64,000 bases of DNA from an uncultured Alistipes sp. GTDB lineage: Bacteria > Bacteroidota > Bacteroidia > Bacteroidales > Rikenellaceae. Shown one piece after another: positions 9,057 through 18,645 of this stretch. Below the pieces are notes generated by a model. That model saw only the letters and a list, made by a program, of their open reading frames with translations, was not told the DNA's origin and ran no database searches. The DNA is taken from the NCBI GenBank assembly GCA_944321765.1, contig CALUMQ010000028.1, positions 1 to 64,000 on the forward strand, written 5' to 3'. Positions within the stretch are counted from its first letter, which is position 1. The number at the start of each line of letters is the position of its first letter. The position numbers and the translations under genes are program-made.

Positions 9057-9857
9057 ATGACCGAGAACCATAGCGACAAGGAGCCTCGTCCGGTGCGGCG
9101 GCCGCGTATCCGCCTGCCTTTCGAAAATCGCAGGGAGGATGCCGGAAGCTGGGCTTACGACCATCGTATCGGGCTGTGTGTGACTTTGATAGCCTATCTT
9201 GTCCTGATGATCGTCTTTGTTTCGTCGAAGATTGTCATCGGACGTCGAGCGAGCCAGCAGGGAATGTATATCGACCTGCAGGAGCTGGCCGATCTGGAGC
9301 AGACGCGCGACCGTCTGCAGGAGGAGTTGCAGCGCAGCCGCCAGGAGGAGATCGACTGGCGGAGCATCCGCAACCGGGCGTCGAACGAGAATGCCTCCGA
9401 CGAGCGCCTGCGCGACGACCGGGGAACGAATACCGCGGCGTTGAACGATGCGGCGCAGCAGGCACGGGCGCAGATGCAGGCCAACCGCGAGGCTTACGAA
9501 CAGGGCCTTGCCGAGGAGCGGGCGATACTTCAGCGGCGGGGAACGGCCGACGGCGAGGAACGCCGGGACGTCAAGGTCAAGGGCCGTGTGACGGTCTCCT
9601 TCTCGTTGACCAATCCCGTGCGGACGTCGCGCTATCTCGAAGTCCCGGCCTACCTGTGCGAGGGTGGCGGCGAGGTGGTCGTGTCGATCACCGTCAACCG
9701 GGCGGGAGAGGTGACCGGTGCCCGTGTTGCGGAGGGAGGCGACGACTGCATGCGCGAATCGGCGCTGCGGGCCGCGCGCAACTCGGTGTTCAACATCGAC
9801 GAATCGGCTCCGGCCAAACAGTCCGGAACGATCACCTACATCTTCATCCCGCAGTAG
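9057..9857 (+). CDS. TonB family protein with coiled-coil spacer
   Basis: 266 residues. A cytosolic N-terminus of about 40 residues is followed by one membrane helix (IGLCVTLIAYLVLMIVF). The periplasmic part has a charged, Glu/Arg/Gln-rich, probably coiled-coil stretch (about 75-185) in place of the usual Pro-rich spacer. A TonB_C-like domain follows with GEVVVSITVNRAGEVTGA and ends in TITYIFIPQ. TonB proteins pass proton-motive energy to outer-membrane receptors. No ExbB/ExbD is adjacent; the nearest pair is 8 kb away. It is divergent from lpxC. The receptor partner is unknown. Confidence 0.8.
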   Translation: MTENHSDKEPRPVRRPRIRLPFENRREDAGSWAYDHRIGLCVTLIAYLVLMIVFVSSKIVIGRRASQQGMYIDLQELADLEQTRDRLQEELQRSRQEEIDWRSIRNRASNENASDERLRDDRGTNTAALNDAAQQARAQMQANREAYEQGLAEERAILQRRGTADGEERRDVKVKGRVTVSFSLTNPVRTSRYLEVPAYLCEGGGEVVVSITVNRAGEVTGARVAEGGDDCMRESALRAARNSVFNIDESAPAKQSGTITYIFIPQ

Positions 9858-10020
9858 CGCCTCTGTCCGGAGACGGTTCGGCGCTTCCGGATCGCCGGGT
9901 CTCTTTCCGACGAGGTCGATGGGTGCGTGTGATCGGGGCGGAGCGTTGCGGGAAAAAGGCGGGATGGCACATGATGCGAAGACGCTGCATTGGCGTGAAA
10001 TTTGAAACGGAGATTGGAAA

Positions 10021-11517
10021 ATGTTTGATATCACGGGTGAAAATGTCGTATTGGTAGGAGCGCTGCTGCTCTTCGTGGCGGTGATGGCCGGCAAGGTGGC
10101 CTATCGTTTCGGAGCTCCGGCCCTGTTGCTGTTTCTTGGCGTGGGCATGCTCTTCGGCCTGGATTTCATCTCCTTCCGGTCGGTCGACCTGACGCAGTTC
10201 GTGGGCATGGTGGCCCTGTGCATCATCCTCTTTACGGGAGGTATGGACACCTCGTTCGACGAGATCCGGCCCGTCCTGGGACCGGGTATCGTGCTGGCGA
10301 CGGCCGGCGTGTTGCTGACGGCCGTGATCCTGGCCGGCTTCGTATGGCTTGTGGCTCCATGGGTGGGGCTCGGAATCTCCTTCCCCATGGCGCTGCTGCT
10401 GGCCGCCACGATGTCCTCGACCGACTCGGCATCGGTCTTCTCGATTCTCCGCAGCAAAAAACAGGGGCTCAAGCAGCATCTGCGTCCGCTGCTGGAGCTC
10501 GAAAGCGGTTCGAACGACCCGATGGCCTACATGCTGACGGTGCTGATGGTCAGCCTGCTGTCCAACACCTCGGGCGATACCGGTCTGGGCATGTCGCTGC
10601 TCTATTTCATCGTGCAGATGACCGTCGGCGCCCTGTCTGGCTATCTGATCGGCCGCCTTGCCGTGTGGACGATCAACAAGATCAATCTCGAAAACCATTC
10701 GCTCTACTCGGTTCTCCTGCTGGCGTTCATCTTCTTTGCCTTTTCGTTCACCGACCTGGTCAAGGGTAACGGTTACCTGGCCGTGTACATCGCAGGACTG
10801 GTTGTCGGGAACCGCAGACTGGCCCAGAAACGGCCGCTGACGGTCTTCTTCGACGGTTTCACATGGCTCATGCAGATCGTCATGTTCCTCATGCTGGGAC
10901 TCTTTGTCAACAGCGACGAGCTGCTGCAGCCCGAGGTGTTGATTCTGGGGGGAGCCGTGGGCGCTTTCCTGATCCTGGTGGCGCGTCCCGTGGCGGTTTT
11001 CTCCTGTCTGGCGCCGTTCCGGAATTTCTCGACCAAGGCGCGTCTCTACATCTCGTGGGTGGGATTGCGCGGAGCTGTTCCGATCCTGTTCGCCCTCTAT
11101 CCGATCATGCACGGCGTGGAGCACGCCGAGACGTTGTTCAACGTGGTGTTTCTCTCCACGATCATTTCGCTGCTGGTGCAGGGTACGACGGTGAGCGGCA
11201 TGGCCAACCTGCTGGGATTGGCCTATGAGGAGCGGGAGTCGGCCTTCAACGTGGCCATGCACGAGAACATGACCTCGGCGTTGACGGAGGTTGAGGTCAA
11301 CGAGTCGATGCTCGAAAGCGGACGGACGCTCAAGGAGATCAACCTTCCGGAGAATACGCTGGTGATGATGGTTTGCCGCGACGGAAAGTATTTTGTGCCG
11401 CGGGGGAAGACCGAGTTGAAGCTGGGCGACAAACTGCTGGTGATCACCGACCGCAGCGACGAACTCGAATCGACCTACAAGAACATGGGCATCGACGATG
11501 TCATGAAGCTGGATTGA
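10021..11517 (+). CDS. potassium/proton antiporter of the CPA1 family (CvrA/NhaP2-like)
   Basis: 498 residues. About twelve membrane helices cover residues 5-400, with the CPA-type segments FTGGMDTSFDEIRP, STDSASVFSILR and ESGSNDPMAYMLT, which carries the conserved Asn-Asp pair. A cytosolic RCK_C/TrkA_C-like domain forms the last 85 residues or so. Such proteins exchange K+ (or Na+) for protons to control pH and cell volume. The 163-nt gap before it holds nothing recognisable. A strong terminator follows, so it is probably its own unit or the end of the tonB transcript. Confidence 0.9.
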   Translation: MFDITGENVVLVGALLLFVAVMAGKVAYRFGAPALLLFLGVGMLFGLDFISFRSVDLTQFVGMVALCIILFTGGMDTSFDEIRPVLGPGIVLATAGVLLTAVILAGFVWLVAPWVGLGISFPMALLLAATMSSTDSASVFSILRSKKQGLKQHLRPLLELESGSNDPMAYMLTVLMVSLLSNTSGDTGLGMSLLYFIVQMTVGALSGYLIGRLAVWTINKINLENHSLYSVLLLAFIFFAFSFTDLVKGNGYLAVYIAGLVVGNRRLAQKRPLTVFFDGFTWLMQIVMFLMLGLFVNSDELLQPEVLILGGAVGAFLILVARPVAVFSCLAPFRNFSTKARLYISWVGLRGAVPILFALYPIMHGVEHAETLFNVVFLSTIISLLVQGTTVSGMANLLGLAYEERESAFNVAMHENMTSALTEVEVNESMLESGRTLKEINLPENTLVMMVCRDGKYFVPRGKTELKLGDKLLVITDRSDELESTYKNMGIDDVMKLD

Positions 11518-11536
11518 GCCCGTGCCGGCGAAGACG

Positions 11537-11581
11537 AAATCGCCCCGGAATCCGTATCGAAGGATTCCGGGGCGATTTTTT
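11537..11581 (+). terminator. terminator after the antiporter gene
   Basis: A 17-bp perfect stem (11537-11553 with 11562-11578) has an 8-nt loop and ends in a six-T run. It lies 19 nt past the antiporter stop and faces the convergent tsaD gene. Confidence 0.9.
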
Positions 11582-11633
11582 GCACTGTTGCGGATGTCGG
11601 ACTGCGCGGCGTCGGCTCTTGCCCGGTTTCCGG

Positions 11634-12656
11634 TCAGAGATCTTCGAGACGCGCCACGGGCGAGACGTCGAGGGACGCGAACTCGCCCTGACGATAGTGG
11701 TAGTAGCCGGCCATGGCGATCATGGCGGCGTTGTCCGTCGTGAACTTGAACTCGGGCAGGAAGGTGCGCCATCCGCGGCGGCGGCCCGTCTCGACAATGC
11801 CGTTGCGCAGCCCGGAGTTTGCCGAGACGCCTCCGGCGATGGCGATGTCGCGGATGCCGGTATCCTTCGAGGCGCGGATGAGCTTGTCGAGGAGGATCTC
11901 GACGACGGTCTTCTGCAGCGAAGCGCAGAGATCGGCCTTGTGCTGCTCGATGAAGTCGGGATCCTGCGCCACGGCGTCGCGCAGCGTGTAGAGGAACGAG
12001 GTCTTGAGCCCCGAGAACGAGTAGTCGTAACCGTCGACACGGGGATGCGCGAAGCGGAAGGCTTCGGGGTTGCCCTCCTTGGCCAGCCGGTCGATCACCG
12101 GACCGCCCGGATAGGGGAGTCCCATCACCTTGGCGCACTTGTCGAAGGCTTCACCCGCGGCGTCGTCGATCGTCGTTCCGATGATGCTCATTTCGAGCGG
12201 TGCGTCGACGCGTACGATCTGCGTGTGTCCTCCGCTGACCAGCAGGCAGAGGAACGGAAAATCGGGGTGCGGGAGCTGCCGGTCGGGCAGGTCGATGAAG
12301 TGCGAAAGGATGTGTCCCTGGAGGTGGTTGACCTCGACCATCGGGATGTTCCGGGCGATCGAGAGCCCCTTGGTGAACGACACGCCGACGAGCAGCGATC
12401 CCACCAGTCCGGGGCCGCGCGTGAAGGCTATGGCGTCGATGTCGTCGATCGAGAGTCCGGCCTCCTTGAGCGCCGTGTCGACCACGGGAATGATGTTCTG
12501 CTGGTGGGCACGCGAGGCCAGCTCGGGGATGACTCCGCCGTATTTAACGTGCACGGCCTGCGAAGCGATGACGTTCGACAGCAGGACCTGATTGCGCAGT
12601 ACGGCGGCCGAGGTGTCGTCGCAGGAGGATTCGATGCCGAGAATTGTGATATCCAT
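11634..12656 (-). CDS. tsaD: tRNA N6-adenosine threonylcarbamoyltransferase TsaD
   Basis: 340 residues, usual length. TsaD transfers the threonylcarbamoyl group to A37 of tRNAs reading ANN codons, together with TsaB and TsaE. The ASKHA fold starts with ILGIESSCDDTSAAVL. The metal-binding histidines are in VNHLQGHILSHF near residue 110, and later motifs include LVSGGHTQIV and AIAGGVSANSGLR. It is divergent from the TamB-like gene, with 61 nt between the starts. Confidence 0.97.
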   Translation of the reverse strand: MDITILGIESSCDDTSAAVLRNQVLLSNVIASQAVHVKYGGVIPELASRAHQQNIIPVVDTALKEAGLSIDDIDAIAFTRGPGLVGSLLVGVSFTKGLSIARNIPMVEVNHLQGHILSHFIDLPDRQLPHPDFPFLCLLVSGGHTQIVRVDAPLEMSIIGTTIDDAAGEAFDKCAKVMGLPYPGGPVIDRLAKEGNPEAFRFAHPRVDGYDYSFSGLKTSFLYTLRDAVAQDPDFIEQHKADLCASLQKTVVEILLDKLIRASKDTGIRDIAIAGGVSANSGLRNGIVETGRRRGWRTFLPEFKFTTDNAAMIAMAGYYHYRQGEFASLDVSPVARLEDL

Positions 12657-12689
12657 TCGGTTTTCGCTGTTTGTTTGCTAAATTTTCGT

Positions 12690-12697
12690 TATCTTTG
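12690..12697 (+). promoter_or_regulatory. -7 box of the TamB-like gene
   Basis: TATCTTTG lies 20 nt before the ATG at 12718. A TTTG at 12670-12673 is 16 nt upstream, slightly short for a -33 element. Confidence 0.5.
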
Positions 12698-12717
12698 CCC
12701 GTTATAACGGGGTCCCG

Positions 12718-15700
12718 ATGCGCAAAGGTATAAAAATATTGGGAAAGGTGTTCTCGGCGGTGGTTTTGTTGCTGCTGATTCTTCCCGTAATTTTCTCGCT
12801 GCTGCTCGAAATTCCGCGTGTGCAGAACTTCGTCGTGGATGCTGCCACGTCGGTCGTTTCGCGCAAACTCGGGACCACCGTGTCGATCGGCCGCGTCGAC
12901 CTGGGGCTCTTCACGAAGGTCCGTGTCGAGGGGTTTTACGTCGAGGACTACGGGCGCGACACGCTGCTTTACGTGGGATGCCTCGATGCCTACGTGACGG
13001 GCCTCGGACTCTTCGGCGGAGGCATTTCGCTGAGCCACGGGGAGATTGCCGACGCCAAGCTTTACCTGCGTCAGATGCCCGACGGGGAGATGAACATCAA
13101 GCAGATCGTCTCGCGGATCTCGGATCCCGACAAACCTCGCAAGGGAAAGTTCCTCTTCTCGCTGCACAAGGCCTCGATCGAGGGTATGGACCTCTGCCTC
13201 GAACGGCTCGACCGCCGCGATCCGGAATACGGCATCGACTTCTCCCACATGCACCTCTACGACATCCGGGCGGATGTCGATGACTTCACGATCGACGGTC
13301 AGGCCATCTATACGACCATCGGCGACTTCTCGGCGCGCGAGCGGAGCGGCTTCACGCTCGACCGGCTTTCGGGACGCTTCTACATGACGCAGGGCTGCCT
13401 GGGCTTCTCCGACGCGACGATCGTCACCGCACGTTCGAATATCCGCATACCCTACATTTCGCTGGTGGGCAACTCGTGGGCCGACTACAAGGATTTTCTG
13501 GGCGAGGTGCGCCTCGATGCGGCCCTGCGCCGCTCGACCGTCTCGACCGACGACATCGCCTACTTCGCGCCGCGGCTTCGCGACTGGCATGTGGTGTTCA
13601 GTGACCTCGATACGGAGGTTGCGGGCGTGGTTTCGGATTTTCAGGGAACGATCCGCAGCCTGCGCATCGGCGACGGCACGACGCTGACGGCCGAAGCTAC
13701 GGTGCAGGGGTTGCCGGACATCCGCCGGACGCGTTTCGACGTGTCGCTCTCTTCGTTGCGGACTTCGGCCCGGGCCGTCGACGCCCTGTCGCGCAGTGTG
13801 CGCTCAAAGGCGCTGCCGGCGCAGACCCTCGACATTCTGGACCGTGCGGGACGAGTCGATCTGCGTGCCACGTTCCGCGGACTCCTTTCGTCGTTCACGC
13901 TGCAGGCGAAGGCCGCAACGCGGGCGGGTGACATCTCATGGCACATGAAGTTCTCGCCGCTCAAGGGCGGACTGCATGGGGTGAGCGGGGAGCTCCGCAG
14001 CCGGGATCTGCGTCTGGGCTACCTGCTCGGCGAGGAGGAGCTGGTGGGCAACGCCTCGGTTTCGGCGCGTGTCGACGGCATGCTTGGGCGGGGTGTTGCC
14101 GACGGCAATGTCGTGGGTGAGGTGACGTCTCTCGAACTGAACGGATACCGTTACGACTCGCTGCGCTTCGACGGGCGCATGCGCAACCGCGAATTCGACG
14201 GCCGCATTCTGTCGCGCGACGAGAACCTCGATTTCGACTTCTCCGGCACGGTCGATCTGAACGACACCGTGCCGCGCTACGACTTTACGATGGACCTTCG
14301 CCATGCCGACCTTGCGCGACTGCACGTCAACCGCCGTGATTCGGTCTCGCAGCTCTCGGCACACGTGATTGCCAAGGCGGGCGGTCGGTCGCTCGACGAC
14401 CTGAACGGCGTGATCCGGATCTTCGATGCCCGCTACCGTTACAACGACAAACAGATCGAGGCGTCGGAACTGCTCGTGCGCGGCGAAAACTCCGCATCGA
14501 GCAAGTTTGTCGAACTCCGCTCGGACTTTGCCGATGCCACCTTCCGTTCGAAGACCAGCTACCGCACGATCTTCGAATACCTGCGCCAGAGTGCATGGCG
14601 TTACCTCCCGATTCCGGGCGAGGGACCCCGCAATCCGATCTCCGCCGAGCGGAAGCGCGCCGTAGCCAATGACTATTCGCTGCTGTCGGTCAAGATCCGC
14701 GATTTCAATCCCATTGCCGATGCCGTGTCGACGGGGCTGCAGATTGCCGACGGTTCGTCGCTGCAGCTGCTGTTCAATCCGGCGAGCGACCAGCTGTCGC
14801 TGCAGGTCAACTCGGAGTATGTCGAGCGGCGGCGGATGCTTGCCACACGACTGATGGTCAACGCCTCGAACGTGGGGGATTCGCTGACCGTCTACGCCTC
14901 GGCCGAGGATCTCTATGCCGGCATGCTGCATTTGCCGCACCTGGCGCTGTCGGGCGGCGCGAAGCAGGGACAGCTCCAGTTGTCGGCGGGATTCAGCGAC
15001 ACGACGAGCCGTGCGTCGGGACTTTTGAGCCTCCATGCGGGGCTGGCCGGGGGAAGTACTCCGGAGCGCCGAGTCATGGAGCTGCAGATCCTTCCTTCGC
15101 ACATCACGCGGGGCGACAAGACGTGGCAGATCCACGCCCGGCGCATCCTGCTCGATACGGCACGTGTGGAGATCGACCGCTTCATGGTGATGAACCGCGA
15201 GCAGGAGCTGCGCATCAACGGCGTGGCGTCGCGAAGCCGGGAGGATTCGGTGACGCTGCTGCTTCACAACTTCGACGTGACGCCCCTGACGCAGGTCGTC
15301 GAACGCATGGGATACTACATCGAGGGACGCACGAACGGCTCGGCGACGATGAAGTCGGTGCTGCGGGGCGCCGAGGTGACGGCCGATATCCGCATGGACA
15401 GCATCGAGGTAAACGGCATTGCCGCGCCGCCCATGCGCCTGACGTCGCTGTGGGACTTTGCCCGCAACCGGGCGGGTGTGACGATCACCAACCGGGTCAA
15501 GTGCGATACGCTTGTGCGCGGTTTCTACGCTCCGGAACAGGTGCGCTATTACGCGCGGCTTACGGTCGACAGTCTCGATCTGGGTCTGCTCGATCCGCTG
15601 CTTTCGGGAGTGATCTCCTCGACCGAGGGGCTTGTGAAGGCCGATCTGGTGCTCCAGGGACAGCATCGCCAGGCGGATCTCGGAGGTGAGATCCGCGTGC

Positions 15701-17310
15701 GCGGGGCCAAGACGACCGTGGACTTTACGCGGGTGAGCTATACGATGCCCGAAGCCGTGCTTGCGGTGCGCAACAACCGTTTCACGGCCTCGGACGTTCC
15801 GGTCTTCGATCCCGAGGGCAACCGGGGACTCTTCCAGTTCGACATGAGCCTGCAGCACCTCTCGAACATCACCTACGACGTGCAGGTCACGCCTCAGCAG
15901 ATGCTTGTGCTCGACACCTCGTCCGACGACAACGATACCTTCTACGGCCGGGTCTACGGCTCGGGCAATGCGCGGATCTCAGGCCGCAAGGGGGCGGTGA
16001 ACATGGAGATCACGGCCTCGACGGACGGGAATTCGACTTTCGTGATGCCTCTTTCGAGCAAGTCGAACATCTCGAATGCCGACTTCGTGGTGTTCCGCAG
16101 GCCGCGTCCGACGGATACGCTCGACCACGTGGCGCTGAAGAAGCTCTCGTTCGAACGCCGGCACCGTCCGCGTGCGGAGGCTGGCAGCCGGATGAACATC
16201 TCGATGGCCCTTGACGTGCGTCCGAACATCGAGGTGGAGCTCGACGTGGCGGGCAACACGGTGAAGGGTCGTGGCGAAGGGGCGCTGAACCTGCAGATCA
16301 ACCCCTCGTCGAATGTCTTCGAACTCTACGGTGACTATACGATTTCGGAAGGAAGCTTCATGCTCTCGCTGCAGCAGATCATCAACAAGCGCTTTACGAT
16401 CGAGAACGGCTCGTCGATCCAGTGGACGGGATCACCGATGAACGCCATGCTCGATATCGACGCGGTCTACAAGCTGAAGGCATCGCTCCAGCCGCTGCTG
16501 CAGGGTACGGCCGATATTGCCGGCGACCGCTCGGTTCCCGTGGAGTGCGTCATTCATCTGGGTGACCGGCTGTCGAGTCCGGCCATTTCGTTCGACGTGC
16601 GCGTTCCGGGCACCGATCCCGAGACGCAGACCGTCGTGTCGAATGCCCTTTCGACCCCCGAGACCGTCGATACGCAGTTCCTCTACCTGTTGCTGTTCAA
16701 CAGTTTCATGTCCGAGAATTCGGCGCAGTCTACCTCCAATATGGGCAGTTCGGTGTCGGCGGCCACGGGCTTCGAATTTCTGTCGAACATGGTCAGCAAC
16801 TGGCTTTCGTCGTCGGACTACAACGTGGTGATCCGCTACCGCCCGAAGTCGGAACTGACGAGCGATGAGGTGGATTTCGGACTTTCGAAGAGTCTGATCA
16901 ACAATCGGCTGTTCGTGGAGCTGGAGGGCAACTACCTGATCGACAACAAGCAGGCTGTGAGCAACTCGATGTCGAACTTCATGGGCGAGGCCTATGTCAC
17001 CTACCTGATCGACCGGGCGGGGACGCTGAAACTCAAGGCCTTCACGCAGACCATCGACCGCTTTGACGAGAACCAGGGTCTGCAGGAGACCGGCATCGGC
17101 ATCTATTTCAAGGAGGATTTCGACAACTTCCGCGACCTGCGGCAGCGCATTCACGACCGCTTTACGAACAAGAAGCGCAAGGCACGGCGCGCAGAGCGCC
17201 GTGCGGCGCGTGCAGCAGCCCGTGCATCCGATGCGGAGCCCCAGCCCGAGGGGGATCCTCCGACGCTGGAGGGGGTTGCCGCATCGCTCGAGGATCGGGA
17301 GGTGGAGTGA
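12718..17310 (+). CDS. TamB-like translocation/assembly module protein (DUF490)
   Basis: 1530 residues. TamB-like proteins are inner-membrane-anchored periplasmic bridges that help move phospholipids, or assemble outer-membrane proteins with a BamA-type partner. One N-terminal membrane helix (FSAVVLLLLILPVIFSLLL) is followed by an AsmA-like start and more than a thousand residues of beta-rich repeats. The C-terminal DUF490 region contains LNLQINPSSNVFELYGDYTI and FLYLLLFNSFMS. The tail is very basic and Ala/Arg-rich (KKRKARRAERRAAR). ExbB follows after 119 nt without a terminator. Confidence 0.92.
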   Translation: MRKGIKILGKVFSAVVLLLLILPVIFSLLLEIPRVQNFVVDAATSVVSRKLGTTVSIGRVDLGLFTKVRVEGFYVEDYGRDTLLYVGCLDAYVTGLGLFGGGISLSHGEIADAKLYLRQMPDGEMNIKQIVSRISDPDKPRKGKFLFSLHKASIEGMDLCLERLDRRDPEYGIDFSHMHLYDIRADVDDFTIDGQAIYTTIGDFSARERSGFTLDRLSGRFYMTQGCLGFSDATIVTARSNIRIPYISLVGNSWADYKDFLGEVRLDAALRRSTVSTDDIAYFAPRLRDWHVVFSDLDTEVAGVVSDFQGTIRSLRIGDGTTLTAEATVQGLPDIRRTRFDVSLSSLRTSARAVDALSRSVRSKALPAQTLDILDRAGRVDLRATFRGLLSSFTLQAKAATRAGDISWHMKFSPLKGGLHGVSGELRSRDLRLGYLLGEEELVGNASVSARVDGMLGRGVADGNVVGEVTSLELNGYRYDSLRFDGRMRNREFDGRILSRDENLDFDFSGTVDLNDTVPRYDFTMDLRHADLARLHVNRRDSVSQLSAHVIAKAGGRSLDDLNGVIRIFDARYRYNDKQIEASELLVRGENSASSKFVELRSDFADATFRSKTSYRTIFEYLRQSAWRYLPIPGEGPRNPISAERKRAVANDYSLLSVKIRDFNPIADAVSTGLQIADGSSLQLLFNPASDQLSLQVNSEYVERRRMLATRLMVNASNVGDSLTVYASAEDLYAGMLHLPHLALSGGAKQGQLQLSAGFSDTTSRASGLLSLHAGLAGGSTPERRVMELQILPSHITRGDKTWQIHARRILLDTARVEIDRFMVMNREQELRINGVASRSREDSVTLLLHNFDVTPLTQVVERMGYYIEGRTNGSATMKSVLRGAEVTADIRMDSIEVNGIAAPPMRLTSLWDFARNRAGVTITNRVKCDTLVRGFYAPEQVRYYARLTVDSLDLGLLDPLLSGVISSTEGLVKADLVLQGQHRQADLGGEIRVRGAKTTVDFTRVSYTMPEAVLAVRNNRFTASDVPVFDPEGNRGLFQFDMSLQHLSNITYDVQVTPQQMLVLDTSSDDNDTFYGRVYGSGNARISGRKGAVNMEITASTDGNSTFVMPLSSKSNISNADFVVFRRPRPTDTLDHVALKKLSFERRHRPRAEAGSRMNISMALDVRPNIEVELDVAGNTVKGRGEGALNLQINPSSNVFELYGDYTISEGSFMLSLQQIINKRFTIENGSSIQWTGSPMNAMLDIDAVYKLKASLQPLLQGTADIAGDRSVPVECVIHLGDRLSSPAISFDVRVPGTDPETQTVVSNALSTPETVDTQFLYLLLFNSFMSENSAQSTSNMGSSVSAATGFEFLSNMVSNWLSSSDYNVVIRYRPKSELTSDEVDFGLSKSLINNRLFVELEGNYLIDNKQAVSNSMSNFMGEAYVTYLIDRAGTLKLKAFTQTIDRFDENQGLQETGIGIYFKEDFDNFRDLRQRIHDRFTNKKRKARRAERRAARAAARASDAEPQPEGDPPTLEGVAASLEDREVE

Positions 17311-17429
17311 GCCGCCGCCTGTTGCCGGCCCGGGCGAAGGACCTGGCAGGAAGGCAACGAATAAATAAAACTTTTGCGAGATACGAAAAAAGCACATAAC
17401 AAAACATAACAAATTAAACTCAACGCATT

Positions 17430-18104
17430 ATGATTACATTTCTGCAGGCTGCCGAAGCGGTGGCCGTAAGTGAGGAGACCCGTATGGGCTTGTGGACGCT
17501 CTTTACCAAGGGAGGCTGGCTGATGTGGCCGCTGCTGGCATTGGGTGGCGTGATGATCTTCATCTTCGTCGAGCGGTTCCTGGCGATTCGCCGCGCCTCG
17601 GTGCTGGACATGAACTTCATGAACCGCATCCGCGACTACATCTCCGACGGCAAGATCGCTGCGGCGGTTCATCTGTGCAAGAAGACCGATACGCCCATTG
17701 CGCGGATGATCGAGAAGGGCATCGAGCGCATCGGACGTCCGATGAGCGACGTGCAGACGGCCATCGAGAATGTGGCGAACCTCGAGGTCTCGAAGCTGGA
17801 GAATGGACTGCCGTTCCTGGCGACGATCGCCGGCGGCGCCCCGATGATCGGATTTCTCGGAACGGTGCTCGGCATGGTGCAGACCTTCATGGACATGTCC
17901 GCTGCGGGCGGTACGGTCGATCTGGGACTGCTGGCCAGCGGTATGTACGTGGCGATGGTGACCACGGTGATGGGACTTATCGTCGGCATCCCGGCCTACT
18001 TCGGCTACAACTATCTGGTGGCGCGTATCGAGAAGCTGGTCTTCCAGATGGAGGCCAACTCGATCGCCTTCATGGACATTCTGAATCAACCCGTTCAAAA
18101 ATAG
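17430..18104 (+). CDS. exbB: MotA/TolQ/ExbB proton channel family protein
   Basis: 224 residues. ExbB forms the pentameric channel that powers TonB with ExbD. Three membrane helices are visible: GGWLMWPLLALGGVMIFIF, then the pair around PFLATIAGGAPMIGFLGTV and GLLASGMYVAMVTTVMG. A cytosolic loop lies between the first and second. It ends 6 nt before exbD, and tonB follows, so exbB-exbD-tonB is an operon. A TolQ role cannot be excluded, but the tonB neighbour favours ExbB. Confidence 0.93.
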   Translation: MITFLQAAEAVAVSEETRMGLWTLFTKGGWLMWPLLALGGVMIFIFVERFLAIRRASVLDMNFMNRIRDYISDGKIAAAVHLCKKTDTPIARMIEKGIERIGRPMSDVQTAIENVANLEVSKLENGLPFLATIAGGAPMIGFLGTVLGMVQTFMDMSAAGGTVDLGLLASGMYVAMVTTVMGLIVGIPAYFGYNYLVARIEKLVFQMEANSIAFMDILNQPVQK

Positions 18105-18110
18105 TGCGCT

Positions 18111-18515
18111 ATGGCTATCAAACACGGCTCGAAAGTCGACAAATCGTTTTCGGCATCGTCGATGACCGACCTGATGTTTCTGCTGCTGCTGTTTCTGCTC
18201 ATCGCCACGACGCTGATTAACCCCAATGCCCTGAAGCTGATGCTCCCCAAGAGTTCGAACCAGCTGAAGGACAAGGCGATGACCACGGTCTCGATCCAGC
18301 AGAACGGATCGTCGTACAACTACTACGTCGAGCTGCAGAAGGTGCAGGGTATCGAGGGCGTCGAGCAGGCGCTGAAGGCGCGCCTCGAGGGACAGAAGGA
18401 CGCCACCGTGTCGCTTCACTGCGACAAGACCGTGGCGGTCGACGAGGTGGTCAAGGTGATGAACATCGCCAAGGACAACAACTACAAGTTGATCCTGGCC
18501 ACGACACCCCAGTGA
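18111..18515 (+). CDS. exbD: biopolymer transporter ExbD
   Basis: 134 residues. ExbD is the proton-carrying partner of ExbB. A short cytosolic start leads into one membrane helix (DLMFLLLLFLLIATTLI) with the conserved Asp at its beginning, and a periplasmic domain of about 90 residues follows. The next gene, tonB, starts 130 nt later behind three strong hairpins (18517-18587), unusual spacing for this otherwise tight operon. Confidence 0.93.
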   Translation: MAIKHGSKVDKSFSASSMTDLMFLLLLFLLIATTLINPNALKLMLPKSSNQLKDKAMTTVSIQQNGSSYNYYVELQKVQGIEGVEQALKARLEGQKDATVSLHCDKTVAVDEVVKVMNIAKDNNYKLILATTPQ

Positions 18516-18516
18516 T

Positions 18517-18587
18517 GCGTGCGGGGTGCAGCATCCCGCACGCCTGCTGCAGCGGTGCTGCCGCTGCGGACCCCGTCAGCGACGGGG
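18517..18587 (+). other. three consecutive perfect hairpins between exbD and tonB
   Basis: Hairpin 1 starts 2 nt past the exbD stop: GCGTGCGGG (18517-18525) pairs with CCCGCACGC (18535-18543), and inner pairs extend the stem to about 12. Hairpin 2: GCAGCGG (18549-18555) with CCGCTGC (18561-18567). Hairpin 3: CCCCGTC (18571-18577) with GACGGGG (18581-18587). A five-T run follows at 18599-18603, too far for a classical terminator. A possible role is partial termination or mRNA processing that sets less TonB than ExbBD. Confidence 0.7.
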
Positions 18588-18645
18588 CCAATGTGTCGTT
18601 TTTGCGGCAAAGCATGATTTCGGTCATTGAAGAAAGAGAAATTTT

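Noticed and set aside
9844-12138. A 764-codon minus-strand frame across the antiporter and into tsaD
   Set aside because: It overlaps two clear genes, and part of it is tsaD sequence read in a different frame.
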